A stretch of DNA of 64,000 nt from JAWWPG01 sp033850885 (GCA_033850885.1 JAWWPG010000021.1:62001-126000), one strand, 5' to 3'. Shown: positions 48,039-57,922, counted from the stretch's first letter. A program made the numbers and translations. Notes: generated by a model not told the origin, from the letters alone.

Positions 48039-51000
48039 TTCCCGCCTCCATCATGGCCATCAGGGTCTCGTCCTCCGACAGTCCCTGGCTCTGCGACAGC
48101 TGCTTCGCCTCGAGGACCCGCCGGTAGTCGCGCGGGACGACCTCGGTCAGTCGGTGCCGCGCGTCGTCCCAGTCGGTCAGCAGGGCGAGCGCGACCGCCG
48201 ACTCGGTCTCGGCGGCGTGCTCGGCGACCAGCTCACGCACCCGCTCACTCGCCGGGTCGGACAGCGGCTCGAGGTCGACCATCCCGGGGTTCACCCGGGC
48301 CCTGTCGAGGTCGAGGATGTACGCCGCTCCCCCGCTCATGCCGGCTGCCACATTTCGCCCGGTGGGTCCGAGCACCACGACCTCGCCACCCGTCATGTAC
48401 TCGCACGCGTGGTCTCCGACCCCTTCGACGACGAACGTGGCCCCGGAGTTCCGGACGGCGAAGCGCTCTCCGACCCGGCCACGGACGAAGGCGGCCCCCG
48501 AGGTGGCGCCGTACCCGATGACGTTGCCGGCGACCACCTGGGCCTCGGCGGCGAACCGCGCCCTCGGGTCGGGGCGTACGACGACCCGGCCGCCGGACAG
48601 GCCTTTGGCGACGTAGTCGTTGGCGTCGCCGTGGACCCGCAGCGTGACCCCCCGTGGCAGGAACGCTCCGAACGACTGGCCGGCCGACCCGGTGAACGTC
48701 ACGTCGATGGTGCCGTCGGGGAGGCCGCCCGGTCGGACCCTGGTGATGTGATGGCCGAGCATGGTGCCGACCGTCCGGTTGACGTTGCGGATCGCCAGGC
48801 TGAGCCGGACTCGCTCGCCCCGCTGCAGGGCGGGCTCGCACGCGACGACGAGGTCGTTGTCGAGAGCATGCTCGAGCCCGTGGTCCTGGCCCCGCGTCCG
48901 GTGCCTTCGAGCCCCCTCGGGCAGCGGGGGCACGTGCAGGAGTGGCTCCAGATCGAGACCGGACGCCTTCCAGTGCTCGGTCGCGGCGCGGCTGTCCAAC
49001 AGCTCGGCGTGGCCGACCGCCTCCTCCAGCGAGCGGAAGCCCAGGGCCGCCAGCAGCTCGCGTACCTCCTCGGCGACGTACTCGAAGAACCGCACGACGT
49101 GCTCGGCCTTGCCGGCGTAACGGGCCCGCAGCTCGGGGTTCTGGGTGGCGATGCCGACCGGGCAGGTGTCCAGGTGGCAGACGCGCATCAGGATGCAGCC
49201 CGCCACCACGAGGGGTGCCGTCGCGAAGCCGAACTCCTCGGCGCCGAGCAGTGCTGCGACGACGACGTCACGGCCGGTCTTCAGCTGACCGTCGACCTGG
49301 ACGACGATCCGCTCCCGAAGACCGTTCAGCAGCAGGGTCTGCTGGGTCTCTGCGAGCCCGATCTCCCAGGGGGCACCGGCATGCTTGAGCGACGTCAGGG
49401 GCGCGGCTCCGGTGCCGCCGTCGTGGCCGGAGATGAGAACCACGTCGGCATGTGCCTTGGACACCCCGGCGGCGACCGTGCCCACCCCGTTCTCCGCGAC
49501 GAGCTTGACATGGACGCGAGCCGACGGGTTGGCGTTCTTCAGGTCGTGGATGAGCTGCGCCAGATCCTCGATCGAGTAGATGTCGTGGTGGGGCGGCGGC
49601 GAGATCAGGCCGACACCAGGCGTCGAGCCGCGCGTGTGGGCGATCCACGGGTAGACCTTCGTGCCGGGGAGCTGGCCGCCCTCGCCGGGCTTGGCGCCCT
49701 GAGCCATCTTGATCTGCAGGTCGCTCGCGCTCGTGAGGTAGTCGCTGGTTACCCCGAACCGGCCCGAGGCGACCTGCTTGATCGCGCTGCGGCGGCTGGC
49801 GTCGTGCAGGCGGTCCGCGTCCTCTCCGCCCTCTCCGGTGTTCGACCGGGCGCCGAGCCGGTTCATCGCGATCGCAAGCGTCTCGTGAGCCTCCTGGCTG
49901 ATCGAGCCGTACGACATCGCCCCCGTCGAGAAGCGCTTGACGATCTCCGAGACGGGTTCGACCTCCTCGATCGGGACCGCCTCCTGCGGCCGCCGGAAGG
50001 CCATCAGCCCACGCAGGGTCATCAGCCGCTCGGACTGCTCGTCGACCCGGGCGGTGTACTGCCGGAAGATGTCGAACCTGCCGCTTGTGGTGGCGTGCTG
50101 CAGGCGGAAGACGCTCTCGGGGTCGAACAGGTGCGGCTCCCCGTCTCGGCGCCACTGGTACTCGCCGCCGACCTCGAGCGTGCGGTGAGGCTGCGCCGTG
50201 GCCTGTGGCGAGTAGGCCCGCCGGTGCCGGCTGGCCACCTCCTCCGCGAGCACGTCGACACCGACGCCACCCAGCCGGGAGGACGTTCCGGTGAAGTAGC
50301 GCTCGACCAGCGCATCGCCCAGCCCGACGGCCTCGAAGATCTGGGCGCCAGTGTAGGAGGCGATCGTGGACACCCCCATCTTGCTCATCACCTTGAGCAC
50401 ACCTTTGCCCAGAGCTTTGACGAGGTTGCGGACCGCCTGCTCCGGTGGCACGCCGCTGACCTCGACACCGCGTCCGGCCAGGTCCTCCACCGACTCCATG
50501 GCCAGGTACGGGTTGACGGCTGCGGCGCCGTACCCGATGAGCAGGGCGACGTGGTGCACCTCGCGCACGTCGCCGGCCTCCACAACGAGGCCGACCCGGC
50601 TGCGCAGCCGTTCGCGCACCAGGTGGTGGTGCACGGCCGCCGTCATCAGCAGCGACGGGATCGGTGCGAGCTCGGCCGTCGCGTTCCGGTCCGAAAGCAC
50701 GACCACCCGGGCGCCCGCCTCGATCGCCTGCACGGTCTGGTCGCAGAGCTCGGCGAGGCGGGTCTCGAGGGCCGGCCCTCCCCCGCCCACCGGGTAGATC
50801 CCGCGCAGGACGTGCGTCGCGTAGCCGGGCAGGTCGCCGTCGCGGTTGATGTGGAGGATCTTGGCGAGCTCGTCGTTGTCGATGACCGGGAACGGCAGCA
50901 CGACCTGGCGGCAGGAGGACGGCCCGGGTGCCAGCAGGTTCGCCTCGGGGCCGATCGTGCCCGCCAGCGACGTGACGAGCTCCTCCCGGATCGAGTCCAG

Positions 51001-52551
51001 CGGCGGGTTGGTGACCTGGGCGAACAGCTGGCTGAAGTAGTCGAACAGCAGCCTGGGACGCATCGAGAGGACGGCGATCGGGGTGTCGGTGCCCATGGAC
51101 CCGGTGGGTTCGGCCCCGTTGACGGCCATCGGGGCGAGCAGCAGCCTCAGCTCCTCCTGCGTGTAGCCGAAGATCTGCTGCCGGCGGGCGACCGAGACCC
51201 GAGTGTGGACGACGTGCTGGCGAGACGGGAGCTGCGGCAGCCGGATCAGCCCCGCGTGCAGCCACTCGTCGTACGGATGCTGGGCCGCCAGCCCGTCCTT
51301 GACCTCGTCGTCCTCGACGATTCGCCCCTCGTCGAGGTCGACCAGGAACATCCGGCCGGGTTGCAGCCGGCCCTTGGAGACGATCGACTCCGGCGGGAGG
51401 TCGAGAACGCCCACCTCGGATGCCAGCACGACGAGCCCGGCGTCGGTGACCCAGTACCGTGCCGGCCGGAGACCGTTGCGGTCGAGGACAGCGCCCACCT
51501 GGCGGCCGTTGGAGAACACCACACAGGCGGGCCCGTCCCAGGGCTCCATCAGTGTCGAATGGAACTCGTAGAACGCCCGCCGCTCCGGCTTCAGCTCCGC
51601 GTTGTTCTCCCACGCCTCGGGGATCATCATCAGCATCGCGTGCGGAAGGGAGCGGCCGCTGAGGTGCAGCAGCTCGAGCACCTCGTCGAACGTCGCCGAG
51701 TCCGACGCCCCGGGCGTGCACACCGGGTAGATCCTGTCCAGGTCGCCGGGAAGCGCATCGCTGGCCAACAACGCCTCCCGGGCGCGCATCCAGTTCCGGT
51801 TGCCGCGAACAGTGTTGATCTCCCCGTTGTGGGCAACCAACCGGTAGGGGTGTGCGAGCGGCCACGAGGGAAACGTGTTCGTGCTGAAGCGGGAGTGCAC
51901 GATGGCGAGCGCCGACGTCAGCCGCTCGTCGACCAGATCCGGGTAGAAGGCGTCGAGCTGGTCTGTCGTCAGCATCCCCTTGTAGACGAGGGTCTGCGTG
52001 GACAGGGACGGGAAGTAGACATCGGCCTCGTGCTCGACGCGTTTGCGCAGGCAGAACGCCCGCCGCTCCAGGACCGCGCCTCCCTCGGAGGCGGCGGATG
52101 CGCCGATCACGAGCTGGACGATGCTCGGCATGCAGTCCCGGGCCGTCGCCCCGACCACCTCGGGGCGAGTCGGTACGTTGCGCCACCCGAGCAGGCGCAG
52201 ACCCTCGTCGCGGACCAGATCCGCGATTTGGCGCCGGGTCTTGCTGGCCGCCTCCGCGTCGGCGGGAAGGAACGCCGTGCCGACCGCATAGTCACCTTGG
52301 GGTGGCAGGTCGAACTCGCAGACCTGCCGGAGGAAGCCGTCGGGCACCTGAACCATCAGGCCGGAGCCGTCGCCGGAGTCCGGGTCCGCTCCCGATGCCC
52401 CGCGATGGTTGAGGTTGCGAAGCGCGGTCAGCGCCTGCTCGATGATGCGGTGGGACGGCGCGCCGGTGAGGGTGGCAACCAGCGCGACCCCGCACGAGTC
52501 GTGCTCGTGGGCGCCGTCGTAGAGGCCTTGGGGTGGCGGGACTGTGCGCAT
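48031..52551 (-). CDS. gltB: Glutamate synthase large subunit
   Basis: A 1506-residue GOGAT alpha subunit. The start ATG at 52551 has GGGAGG 6 nt upstream and gives a short propeptide ending before Cys20 (HEHDSCGVALV), the glutamine amidotransferase nucleophile. The FMN/2-oxoglutarate domain carries NTGEGGEDADR, and the [3Fe-4S] site is CILMRVCHLDTCPVGI. The C-terminal beta-helix (GGEVVVLGPTGRNVAAGMSGG) is complete. With GltD it converts glutamine and 2-oxoglutarate to two glutamates, the nitrogen-assimilation step after glutamine synthetase. On the opposite strand a frame stays open for 1674 codons, but that is an effect of codon bias. Confidence 0.98.
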   Translation of the reverse strand: MRTVPPPQGLYDGAHEHDSCGVALVATLTGAPSHRIIEQALTALRNLNHRGASGADPDSGDGSGLMVQVPDGFLRQVCEFDLPPQGDYAVGTAFLPADAEAASKTRRQIADLVRDEGLRLLGWRNVPTRPEVVGATARDCMPSIVQLVIGASAASEGGAVLERRAFCLRKRVEHEADVYFPSLSTQTLVYKGMLTTDQLDAFYPDLVDERLTSALAIVHSRFSTNTFPSWPLAHPYRLVAHNGEINTVRGNRNWMRAREALLASDALPGDLDRIYPVCTPGASDSATFDEVLELLHLSGRSLPHAMLMMIPEAWENNAELKPERRAFYEFHSTLMEPWDGPACVVFSNGRQVGAVLDRNGLRPARYWVTDAGLVVLASEVGVLDLPPESIVSKGRLQPGRMFLVDLDEGRIVEDDEVKDGLAAQHPYDEWLHAGLIRLPQLPSRQHVVHTRVSVARRQQIFGYTQEELRLLLAPMAVNGAEPTGSMGTDTPIAVLSMRPRLLFDYFSQLFAQVTNPPLDSIREELVTSLAGTIGPEANLLAPGPSSCRQVVLPFPVIDNDELAKILHINRDGDLPGYATHVLRGIYPVGGGGPALETRLAELCDQTVQAIEAGARVVVLSDRNATAELAPIPSLLMTAAVHHHLVRERLRSRVGLVVEAGDVREVHHVALLIGYGAAAVNPYLAMESVEDLAGRGVEVSGVPPEQAVRNLVKALGKGVLKVMSKMGVSTIASYTGAQIFEAVGLGDALVERYFTGTSSRLGGVGVDVLAEEVASRHRRAYSPQATAQPHRTLEVGGEYQWRRDGEPHLFDPESVFRLQHATTSGRFDIFRQYTARVDEQSERLMTLRGLMAFRRPQEAVPIEEVEPVSEIVKRFSTGAMSYGSISQEAHETLAIAMNRLGARSNTGEGGEDADRLHDASRRSAIKQVASGRFGVTSDYLTSASDLQIKMAQGAKPGEGGQLPGTKVYPWIAHTRGSTPGVGLISPPPHHDIYSIEDLAQLIHDLKNANPSARVHVKLVAENGVGTVAAGVSKAHADVVLISGHDGGTGAAPLTSLKHAGAPWEIGLAETQQTLLLNGLRERIVVQVDGQLKTGRDVVVAALLGAEEFGFATAPLVVAGCILMRVCHLDTCPVGIATQNPELRARYAGKAEHVVRFFEYVAEEVRELLAALGFRSLEEAVGHAELLDSRAATEHWKASGLDLEPLLHVPPLPEGARRHRTRGQDHGLEHALDNDLVVACEPALQRGERVRLSLAIRNVNRTVGTMLGHHITRVRPGGLPDGTIDVTFTGSAGQSFGAFLPRGVTLRVHGDANDYVAKGLSGGRVVVRPDPRARFAAEAQVVAGNVIGYGATSGAAFVRGRVGERFAVRNSGATFVVEGVGDHACEYMTGGEVVVLGPTGRNVAAGMSGGAAYILDLDRARVNPGMVDLEPLSDPASERVRELVAEHAAETESAVALALLTDWDDARHRLTEVVPRDYRRVLEAKQLSQSQGLSEDETLMAMMEAGSG

Positions 52552-52698
52552 CGGCAGCCTCCCGTTGTCGGTCGCCGGCCTCGGCTGCGCGGCGCTCGTC
52601 CACGGGGACGGCCTCGCCCTCGCGGAGACTCGAGAATACCCGGACAACTGCCATTCCCGTGGCAGCCGCCATGATATGGACGGCGGTGAGCCCGCCGC

Positions 52699-53433
52699 TC
52701 AGGAGATGGAGGCGCCGACCACGTTCCCGACCAGGTAGGTCAACCCGGCAGCGGCGGCGCCGAGGATGAGCTGTCGCAGACCGCCGTACCACCAGGACCG
52801 CACGGTCACCCGCGAGACCAGCGCACCGCAGCCGAACAGCGCGAGCAGGCTCACGATCATGGCGGGCAACAGGGAGCTGGCTCCGAGCAGGAACGGGATC
52901 AGCGGGAGCAGCGCTCCCAGGGCGAACGACACGAACGACGAGCCGGCGGCCACCAGCGGGCTCGGCAGATGGTCGAGGTCAGCGCCGAACTCCTCGCGGG
53001 AGTGCACCGCCACCGCAGTCTCAGGGTCCTCGTGGACCTGCGCGGCCATCGCCGCGGCGAGCTCGGGCTCGATCCCGCGGTCCATGTACATCTGAGCCAG
53101 CTCGGCCTCCTCCGCCTCGGGACGCAGCCGGATCTCGCGTCGCTCGATCTCGATCTCGGCGCGGGTGTACTCGGCCTGACTCGCGACCGAGGTGTACTCG
53201 CCGGCCGCCATCGAGAACGCCCCGGCGGCAAGACCGGCGAGCCCCGCAAGCACCACGGCGTTGGACTCGTCGCCCTTGGTGCCACCGACGATGCCGGCGA
53301 TCAGGGCGAAGTTCGACACCAGCCCGTCCATCGCCCCGAAGACGGCCGGCCGCAGCCAGCCCCCGGTCACGTCGCCGTGCTCGTGCGGAGGCTCCTCCAC
53401 GCCGTCGGCACCGGCTGGTGGCGTGTCGCTCAT
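52699..53433 (-). CDS. VIT1/CCC1-family membrane transporter
   Basis: A 244-residue protein of the VIT1/CCC1 family. The first helices carry FGAMDGLVSNFALIAGIVGG (the family signature), then AGEYTSVASQAEYTRAEIEIERREIR. The cytoplasmic metal-binding stretch is EAEEAELAQMYMDRGIEPELAAAM, and two further helix pairs run through LLPLIPFLLG and the C-terminus. Plant and yeast members move Fe(II) or Mn(II) out of the cytoplasm; here metal export is a reasonable inference. A GAGGGAG ribosome site precedes the ATG within lgt, and its start overlaps the lgt stop by 4 bp (ATGA). Confidence 0.88.
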   Translation of the reverse strand: MSDTPPAGADGVEEPPHEHGDVTGGWLRPAVFGAMDGLVSNFALIAGIVGGTKGDESNAVVLAGLAGLAAGAFSMAAGEYTSVASQAEYTRAEIEIERREIRLRPEAEEAELAQMYMDRGIEPELAAAMAAQVHEDPETAVAVHSREEFGADLDHLPSPLVAAGSSFVSFALGALLPLIPFLLGASSLLPAMIVSLLALFGCGALVSRVTVRSWWYGGLRQLILGAAAAGLTYLVGNVVGASIS

Positions 53434-54389
53434 GTCTCGGCTCCCTCGTGCTTCTCGGGCGGAGTCTCCTCACCCGCTGCGAGGTTCTCGGCGTCTCCCG
53501 ACTCGTCGTCAGCCGGCTCGACATGGTCCGCAGCAACGTCGCCTTCGCCTTCCGGCTCCTCCCCGTCGTCCCCCTGTACGACGACCTCCCGCCCGGGATG
53601 CCGCCTCGCGCTCACCACGAAGTAGCAGGCTGCGAGCAGGAACACGACGACCGAGGTCCAGACGTTGAGCCGCACCCCGAAGAGGTGGTTAGCGGTGTCG
53701 ATGCGGAGGTACTCGATCCAGCCCCGTCCGACGGTGTACGCCATGACGTACAACGCGAACGCACGTCCGTACCCGAGCTTGAAGCGCCGGTCGGCCCAGA
53801 TGACCAGGCCGGCCACGCCGAGGTCCCAGATCGACTCGTAGAGGAACGTCGGCTGGTAGGTCGCATACCGCTGCAGTCCCGGCTCGCGGTGGGCGGGGTC
53901 GATCCGCACCGCCCACGGCAGCGTGCTGGGCTTCCCGTACAGCTCCTGGTTGAAGTAGTTCCCCCACCGCCCGATCGCCTGGGCGAGCGCGATCCCCGGC
54001 GCGCAGGCGTCGGCGACCGCGCGGAACGGGACCCGCAAGCGCCGGCAGGCGATGTACGCCCCGAGCGCCCCGAGCGCGATCGCGCCCCAGATGCCGAGCC
54101 CGCCCCGCCAGATGTACAGGGCAGCCCACGGGTCCTTGCCGGCCGCGAAGTAGAGCTCAGGGTCGGTGACGACGTGGTAGAGCCTCGCGCCGATGAGCCC
54201 GAAGGGCACCGCCCAGATCGCGATGTCGCTGATCGTGCCCGGTCGGCCACCTCGCCGCACCCACCGGCGTTCGCCCACCCAGATCGCGACGACGACACCG
54301 AGCAGGATGCACAACGCGTAGGCACGAACCGGCAGCGGCCCGAGGTGCCACACCCCTTCTCCGGGGCTGGGGATGGAGGCGAGGTTCAT
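53430..54389 (-). CDS. lgt: Prolipoprotein diacylglyceryl transferase
   Basis: A 319-residue membrane enzyme that adds a diacylglyceryl group to the lipobox Cys of prolipoproteins, the first step of lipoprotein maturation; several genes in this window encode such lipoproteins. About seven helices are seen. The signature AIGRWGNYFNQELYGKPSTLPWAVRI (near residue 135, shown in part) includes the catalytic Arg/Asn/Glu, and YHVVTDPELYFAAGKDPWAALYIWRGGLGIWG precedes it. A charged C-terminal tail of about 50 residues (EGEGDVAADHVEPADDESG) is typical for high-GC actinobacteria. TAGCGT, 8 nt before the ATG, suggests a leaderless start, and the gene overlaps its downstream partner. Confidence 0.95.
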   Translation of the reverse strand: MNLASIPSPGEGVWHLGPLPVRAYALCILLGVVVAIWVGERRWVRRGGRPGTISDIAIWAVPFGLIGARLYHVVTDPELYFAAGKDPWAALYIWRGGLGIWGAIALGALGAYIACRRLRVPFRAVADACAPGIALAQAIGRWGNYFNQELYGKPSTLPWAVRIDPAHREPGLQRYATYQPTFLYESIWDLGVAGLVIWADRRFKLGYGRAFALYVMAYTVGRGWIEYLRIDTANHLFGVRLNVWTSVVVFLLAACYFVVSARRHPGREVVVQGDDGEEPEGEGDVAADHVEPADDESGDAENLAAGEETPPEKHEGAET

Positions 54390-54397
54390 CGCGGGTC

Positions 54398-54403
54398 ACG
54401 CTA
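54398..54403 (-). promoter_or_regulatory. -10 box of a possible leaderless promoter (lgt)
   Basis: TAGCGT on the minus strand, 8 nt before the ATG at 54389, in the 37-bp gap after the SCO1 gene. No Shine-Dalgarno, but cotranscription with the upstream genes is also possible. Confidence 0.35.
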
Positions 54404-54426
54404 CCTCGCCGCGGCGGTCCCCGGCG

Positions 54427-55089
54427 TCATGGCCCCGCGAGCTCGAGGATGTCCGAGACGATGTCCCGGACCGGGGTGCCCTGGGTCCAGATCACCGGTG
54501 CCCGGTCGCCGCGGAAGCCGATCACCTGCGAGCTGTGGCCGACGTCGTACCCGCCGCCGGGCAGCCGGTGCTTACCGGTTATCGCGACGCCCATGGCCTT
54601 ACCCGCTGCGATGATGTCGGGGAGGCTGCCTCGAAGGCCGACGAACGACGGGTTGAAGCGCGACAGGTAGGTGCGGAGCACCTCGTCGGAGTCGCGCGCC
54701 GGGTCGGTGGTGACGAACAGCACCTGCGTCTTCGCCCGGACCGCCGCGGGCAGCTTCTGGTAGACCGACGCCAGCTCGCTCAGCACGAGGGGGCACTCGT
54801 CCGGGCAGTTCGTGTAGCCGAAGAACACGAGGGTGACGGGGTGGGCGGTGTCGCCGACGAGGTTGAAGGGCTGACCGTTGTCCGCGGTCAGGGTGATGTT
54901 CGGCATCCGGTACGGCTCTGGGAGCTCGGCACCGCGGTAGGCAGAGTCGTCGCTCAGCCCGGAGATCTCGACACCCGCCGGGTTGCTGCGTCCGCGCTGC
55001 GCACCGCTGGCGCCGGCGCAGCCCGTCAGGAGGCTGAGAACGACCACGGCCACGGCGGCGTACTCGAGCCGGCGGCCTGCTCTGCTCAT
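54427..55089 (-). CDS. SCO1/SenC-family copper chaperone-like lipoprotein
   Basis: A 220-residue predicted lipoprotein (lipobox VVLSLLTGC near residue 24) with a thioredoxin-fold SCO1 domain. The copper site is the CxxxC of FFGYTNCPDECPLVL plus a His in GGGYDVGHSSQVIGF. SCO1 proteins deliver copper to the CuA centre of cytochrome oxidase or act as thiol reductases in the envelope. The gene is between trpA and lgt on the same strand, as in Streptomyces. Ribosome site GGAGAG at a slightly long distance. Confidence 0.9.
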   Translation of the reverse strand: MSRAGRRLEYAAVAVVVLSLLTGCAGASGAQRGRSNPAGVEISGLSDDSAYRGAELPEPYRMPNITLTADNGQPFNLVGDTAHPVTLVFFGYTNCPDECPLVLSELASVYQKLPAAVRAKTQVLFVTTDPARDSDEVLRTYLSRFNPSFVGLRGSLPDIIAAGKAMGVAITGKHRLPGGGYDVGHSSQVIGFRGDRAPVIWTQGTPVRDIVSDILELAGP

Positions 55090-55113
55090 ACCAACTGAAC
55101 TCTCCGGTCCGCT

Positions 55114-55911
55114 TCAGAGTTCCGCTCTGACCCCGCGGGAGAGGTCCTCCGCGAGCTCGGACACGGCCTTCAAGGCCGCCGCTGCCCCGTCGGCCTGCTG
55201 TACCTGCGCGACGAAGGCGCTGCCGACGATCACCGCGTCCGCGTACGTCGCGACCTCACCCGCCTGGCGTCCGTTGGAGACCCCTAGACCCACCCCGACC
55301 GGCTGGTCGGTGACCTCGCGCAGCCTGGCGACCAGCGCCGGCGCGGCGTCGCTCGTCGACGATCGGGCGCCGGTCACGCCCATCACAGCGGTCGCGTAGA
55401 CGAACCCGCGGCAGGCGGCGGACGTGCTGCGCAGCCGCTCGACGGTAGACGACGGCGCCACCAGGAAGACCTTGTCCAGGTCGTGGGCGTCAGCCGCGGC
55501 CATCCACTCGGCCGCCTCGTCGGGGATCAGGTCCGGCGTGATCAGCCCGGACCCGCCGGCGGCGGCCAGCCGGGCGGCGAACCGCTCGACGCCGTACCTC
55601 TCGACGGGGTTCCAGTACGTCATCAGCAGCGTCGGCGCGCGGGGGGCGACGGCCTCGACGACGCGCAGCACATCGCTGACGCGGGTGCCGCCGGCCAGCG
55701 CCACCTCGGCGGCGGCCTGGATGGTCGGGCCGTCCATCACGGGGTCCGAGTAGGGCAGGCCGATCTCGATCACGTCGACTCCGGAGTCGACGAGGGCGAA
55801 CGCGAGGTCGATCGACCCGGCGACCGTCGGGAACCCGGCGGGCAGGTACCCCACGAGGGCGGCCCGCCCTTCGCCCCGCGCACCCACGATCGTGTCGCCG
55901 GCGGACCTCAC
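55114..55911 (-). CDS. trpA: Tryptophan synthase alpha chain
   Basis: A 265-residue TIM-barrel enzyme that splits indole-3-glycerol phosphate into indole and glyceraldehyde-3-phosphate. The catalytic Glu lies in DVIEIGLPYSDPVMDGPTIQAA (residues about 46-67, shown in part), with the Asp in the same block; GLITPDLIPDEA and GVGLGVSNGRQAGEVA (phosphate-binding) follow. It starts with GTG, overlapping the trpB stop (GTGA), so the two are translationally coupled and form a complex in which indole is channelled. The order trpC-trpB-trpA is kept. Confidence 0.97.
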   Translation of the reverse strand: MRSAGDTIVGARGEGRAALVGYLPAGFPTVAGSIDLAFALVDSGVDVIEIGLPYSDPVMDGPTIQAAAEVALAGGTRVSDVLRVVEAVAPRAPTLLMTYWNPVERYGVERFAARLAAAGGSGLITPDLIPDEAAEWMAAADAHDLDKVFLVAPSSTVERLRSTSAACRGFVYATAVMGVTGARSSTSDAAPALVARLREVTDQPVGVGLGVSNGRQAGEVATYADAVIVGSAFVAQVQQADGAAAALKAVSELAEDLSRGVRAEL

Positions 55912-57119
55912 CGCCGCTCGTCCTCGCCGAGGAGCCCGAACCACTCGGCGGCGGTGTTCATGTCCTTGTCTCCTCGCCCCGACAGGCACACGAGCAGCGT
56001 CGGGCCGCCGTCGAGCTCGCGGGCGACCTGCCGGGCGCCGGCCAGGGCGTGCGCGCTCTCGATCGCGGGGATGATCCCTTCCGTGCGGGTGAGCAGCGCC
56101 ATCGCGTCCATCGCCTCGGCGTCACTGATCGGCCGGTACGTCGCCCTGCCGCTGTCGTGCAGCCACGCGTGCTCAGGCCCGACGCCGGGATAGTCCAGGC
56201 CGGCGGAGATCGAGTGTGACTCGACGGTTTGGCCGTCCTCGTCCTGGAGAAGGTAGGAACGCGTGCCGTGGAGCACGCCCACCTGGCCCGCCGTGATCGT
56301 CGAGGCGTGCCGGCCGGTCTCGAACCCGTCGCCGCCGGCTTCGAAGCCGTAGAGCCGCACGTCGTCGTCGGGCACGAACGCGGTGAACAGCCCGATCGCG
56401 TTCGACCCGCCGCCGACGCACGCGAGCGCCGCGTCCGGCAGTTTCCCGGTCTTGTCCAGACACTGGCTACGGGCCTCGTCCCCGATCCCCCGGGTGAAGT
56501 CCCGCACCAGGGACGGGAACGGGTGCGGGCCAGCCGCCGTGCCGAGCAGGTAGTGCGTGGAGTCGACGTTGGCGACCCAGTCCCGCAGCGCCTCGTTGAT
56601 CGCGTCCTTCAAGGTGCGGCTGCCGGTGGTGACCGGGACGACCTCGGCGCCGAGCATCCGCATCCGGGCGACGTTCAGCGCCTGCCGCGCGGTGTCGACC
56701 TCGCCCATGTAGACGATGCAGTCCAGCCCGAAGTAGGCGCAGGCGGTTGCGGTCGCCACGCCGTGCTGGCCGGCTCCCGTCTCGGCGATCACCCGGCGCT
56801 TGCCCATCCTGGTCGTCAGCAGCGCCTGGCCGAGCACGTTGCGGATCTTGTGCGCCCCGGTGTGGTTGAGGTCCTCGCGCTTGAGGAGCACCCGGGCCCC
56901 AACCGCCTCCGAGAACCGCTCTGCGTCGTAGAGCAGGCTCGGCAGGCCGGCGTAATCCCTCAGCAGCCGGTCGAACTCGCCACGGAACCCGTCGTCCACC
57001 ATCGCCTGCCGCCAGAACTCGGCGAGCTCGTCGAGGGGCGCGACGAGTGCCTCCGGCATGAAGCGGCCGCCGAAGCGACCGAAATGCCCGGTGGCGTCAG
57101 GGACAGCGCCGATGGTCAA
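55908..57119 (-). CDS. trpB: Tryptophan synthase beta chain
   Basis: A 403-residue PLP enzyme that joins indole and serine to tryptophan. FGRFGGRFMPEALVAPLDEL opens the domain, KREDLNHTGAHKIRNVLGQALL (residues about 84-105, shown in part) carries the PLP Lys in HTGAHK, and the substrate loop GAGQHGVATATACAYFGL is followed by CVGGGSNAIGLFTAF (PLP phosphate). Its start is a TTG that overlaps the trpC stop (TTGA), with GAGG upstream. Translation is coupled to trpC and trpA, and it is the main partner of TrpA. Confidence 0.97.
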   Translation of the reverse strand: MTIGAVPDATGHFGRFGGRFMPEALVAPLDELAEFWRQAMVDDGFRGEFDRLLRDYAGLPSLLYDAERFSEAVGARVLLKREDLNHTGAHKIRNVLGQALLTTRMGKRRVIAETGAGQHGVATATACAYFGLDCIVYMGEVDTARQALNVARMRMLGAEVVPVTTGSRTLKDAINEALRDWVANVDSTHYLLGTAAGPHPFPSLVRDFTRGIGDEARSQCLDKTGKLPDAALACVGGGSNAIGLFTAFVPDDDVRLYGFEAGGDGFETGRHASTITAGQVGVLHGTRSYLLQDEDGQTVESHSISAGLDYPGVGPEHAWLHDSGRATYRPISDAEAMDAMALLTRTEGIIPAIESAHALAGARQVARELDGGPTLLVCLSGRGDKDMNTAAEWFGLLGEDERR

Positions 57120-57922
57120 TGCCGTTGCCTCAGAGCTGGATGCGCCCCGGCGGCGACCATGTCTGCTACCGCGGTGCGCGGGTCCTTCCCCTTCACGAGC
57201 GTCTCTCCGACCAGCACGACGTCCGCACCGTTTCGCGCGTACTCCAGGACGTCACGCGGGCCCCGGACCCCTGACTCGGCAACCCGAACGATGCCGTCGG
57301 GGATGCAGGGCGCCAGCCTGGCGAACACGTCGCGGTCGACCTCGAGGGTGTCGAGGTCGCGGGCGTTGATGCCGACCAGGTCGGCGCCCGCCTCGACGGC
57401 ACATGCCAGCTGGTGCGCATCGTGCACCTCGACGAGCGGCGTCAGCCCGATGGACCTGGCACGGTCGATCAGCCCGGCCAGCTCGTTCTCGGTGAGTGCG
57501 GCCACGATGAGCAGCGCGAGATCCGCGCCGGCCGCCCGTGCCTCCCACAGCTGGTAGGAGCTCACGATGAAGTCCTTGCGTAGCACCGGGACGGACACCG
57601 CGTGCCGGACCGCCCGCAGGTCGTCGAGGCTGCCGCCGAACTGGCGCTGCTCGGTGAGCACGCTGATCGTCGCCGCTCCCCCCGCCTCGAAGTCGGCGGC
57701 CAGGGCGGCCGGGTCCGCGATCTCGGCGAGGCGCCCCTTGCTCGGGCTGGCCCGCTTGACCTCGGCAATCACCGAGATGCCCTTCGCCCGGAAGCGCGGC
57801 ATCGGGTCGAGGCATGGGTCCTGGCGGTGGGCCTGCTCCTTGAGCTCGTCGAGTCCGACAGTCTGCTGACGCTCGGCAAGGTCTTCGCGCACGCCCGCGA
57901 GGATCTCGTCAAGGACCCCCAT
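57116..57922 (-). CDS. trpC: Indole-3-glycerol phosphate synthase
   Basis: A 268-residue TIM barrel for ring closure of carboxyphenylamino-deoxyribulose phosphate to indole-3-glycerol phosphate. It has ISVIAEVKRASPSKGRLAEIADP (residues 49-71, shown in part), VPVLRKDFIVSSYQLWEARAAGADL and VGINARDLDTLEVD, and RVAESGVRGPRDV near 210, which together give the catalytic Lys and Glu. It follows the HGxxPAAWT gene by 2 bp and precedes trpB by a 4-bp overlap. trpE, trpD and trpF are not in the window. Confidence 0.97.
   Translation of the reverse strand: MGVLDEILAGVREDLAERQQTVGLDELKEQAHRQDPCLDPMPRFRAKGISVIAEVKRASPSKGRLAEIADPAALAADFEAGGAATISVLTEQRQFGGSLDDLRAVRHAVSVPVLRKDFIVSSYQLWEARAAGADLALLIVAALTENELAGLIDRARSIGLTPLVEVHDAHQLACAVEAGADLVGINARDLDTLEVDRDVFARLAPCIPDGIVRVAESGVRGPRDVLEYARNGADVVLVGETLVKGKDPRTAVADMVAAGAHPALRQRH

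Noticed and set aside
47650..52674. A 1674-codon open frame on the + strand opposite gltB and part of gltD
   Set aside because: It is the complement-strand shadow of gltB/gltD. High G/C at third positions removes stop codons from that frame. Its composition (Arg/Val/Asp-rich, no motifs) is not protein-like, and the gltB reading carries all catalytic residues.
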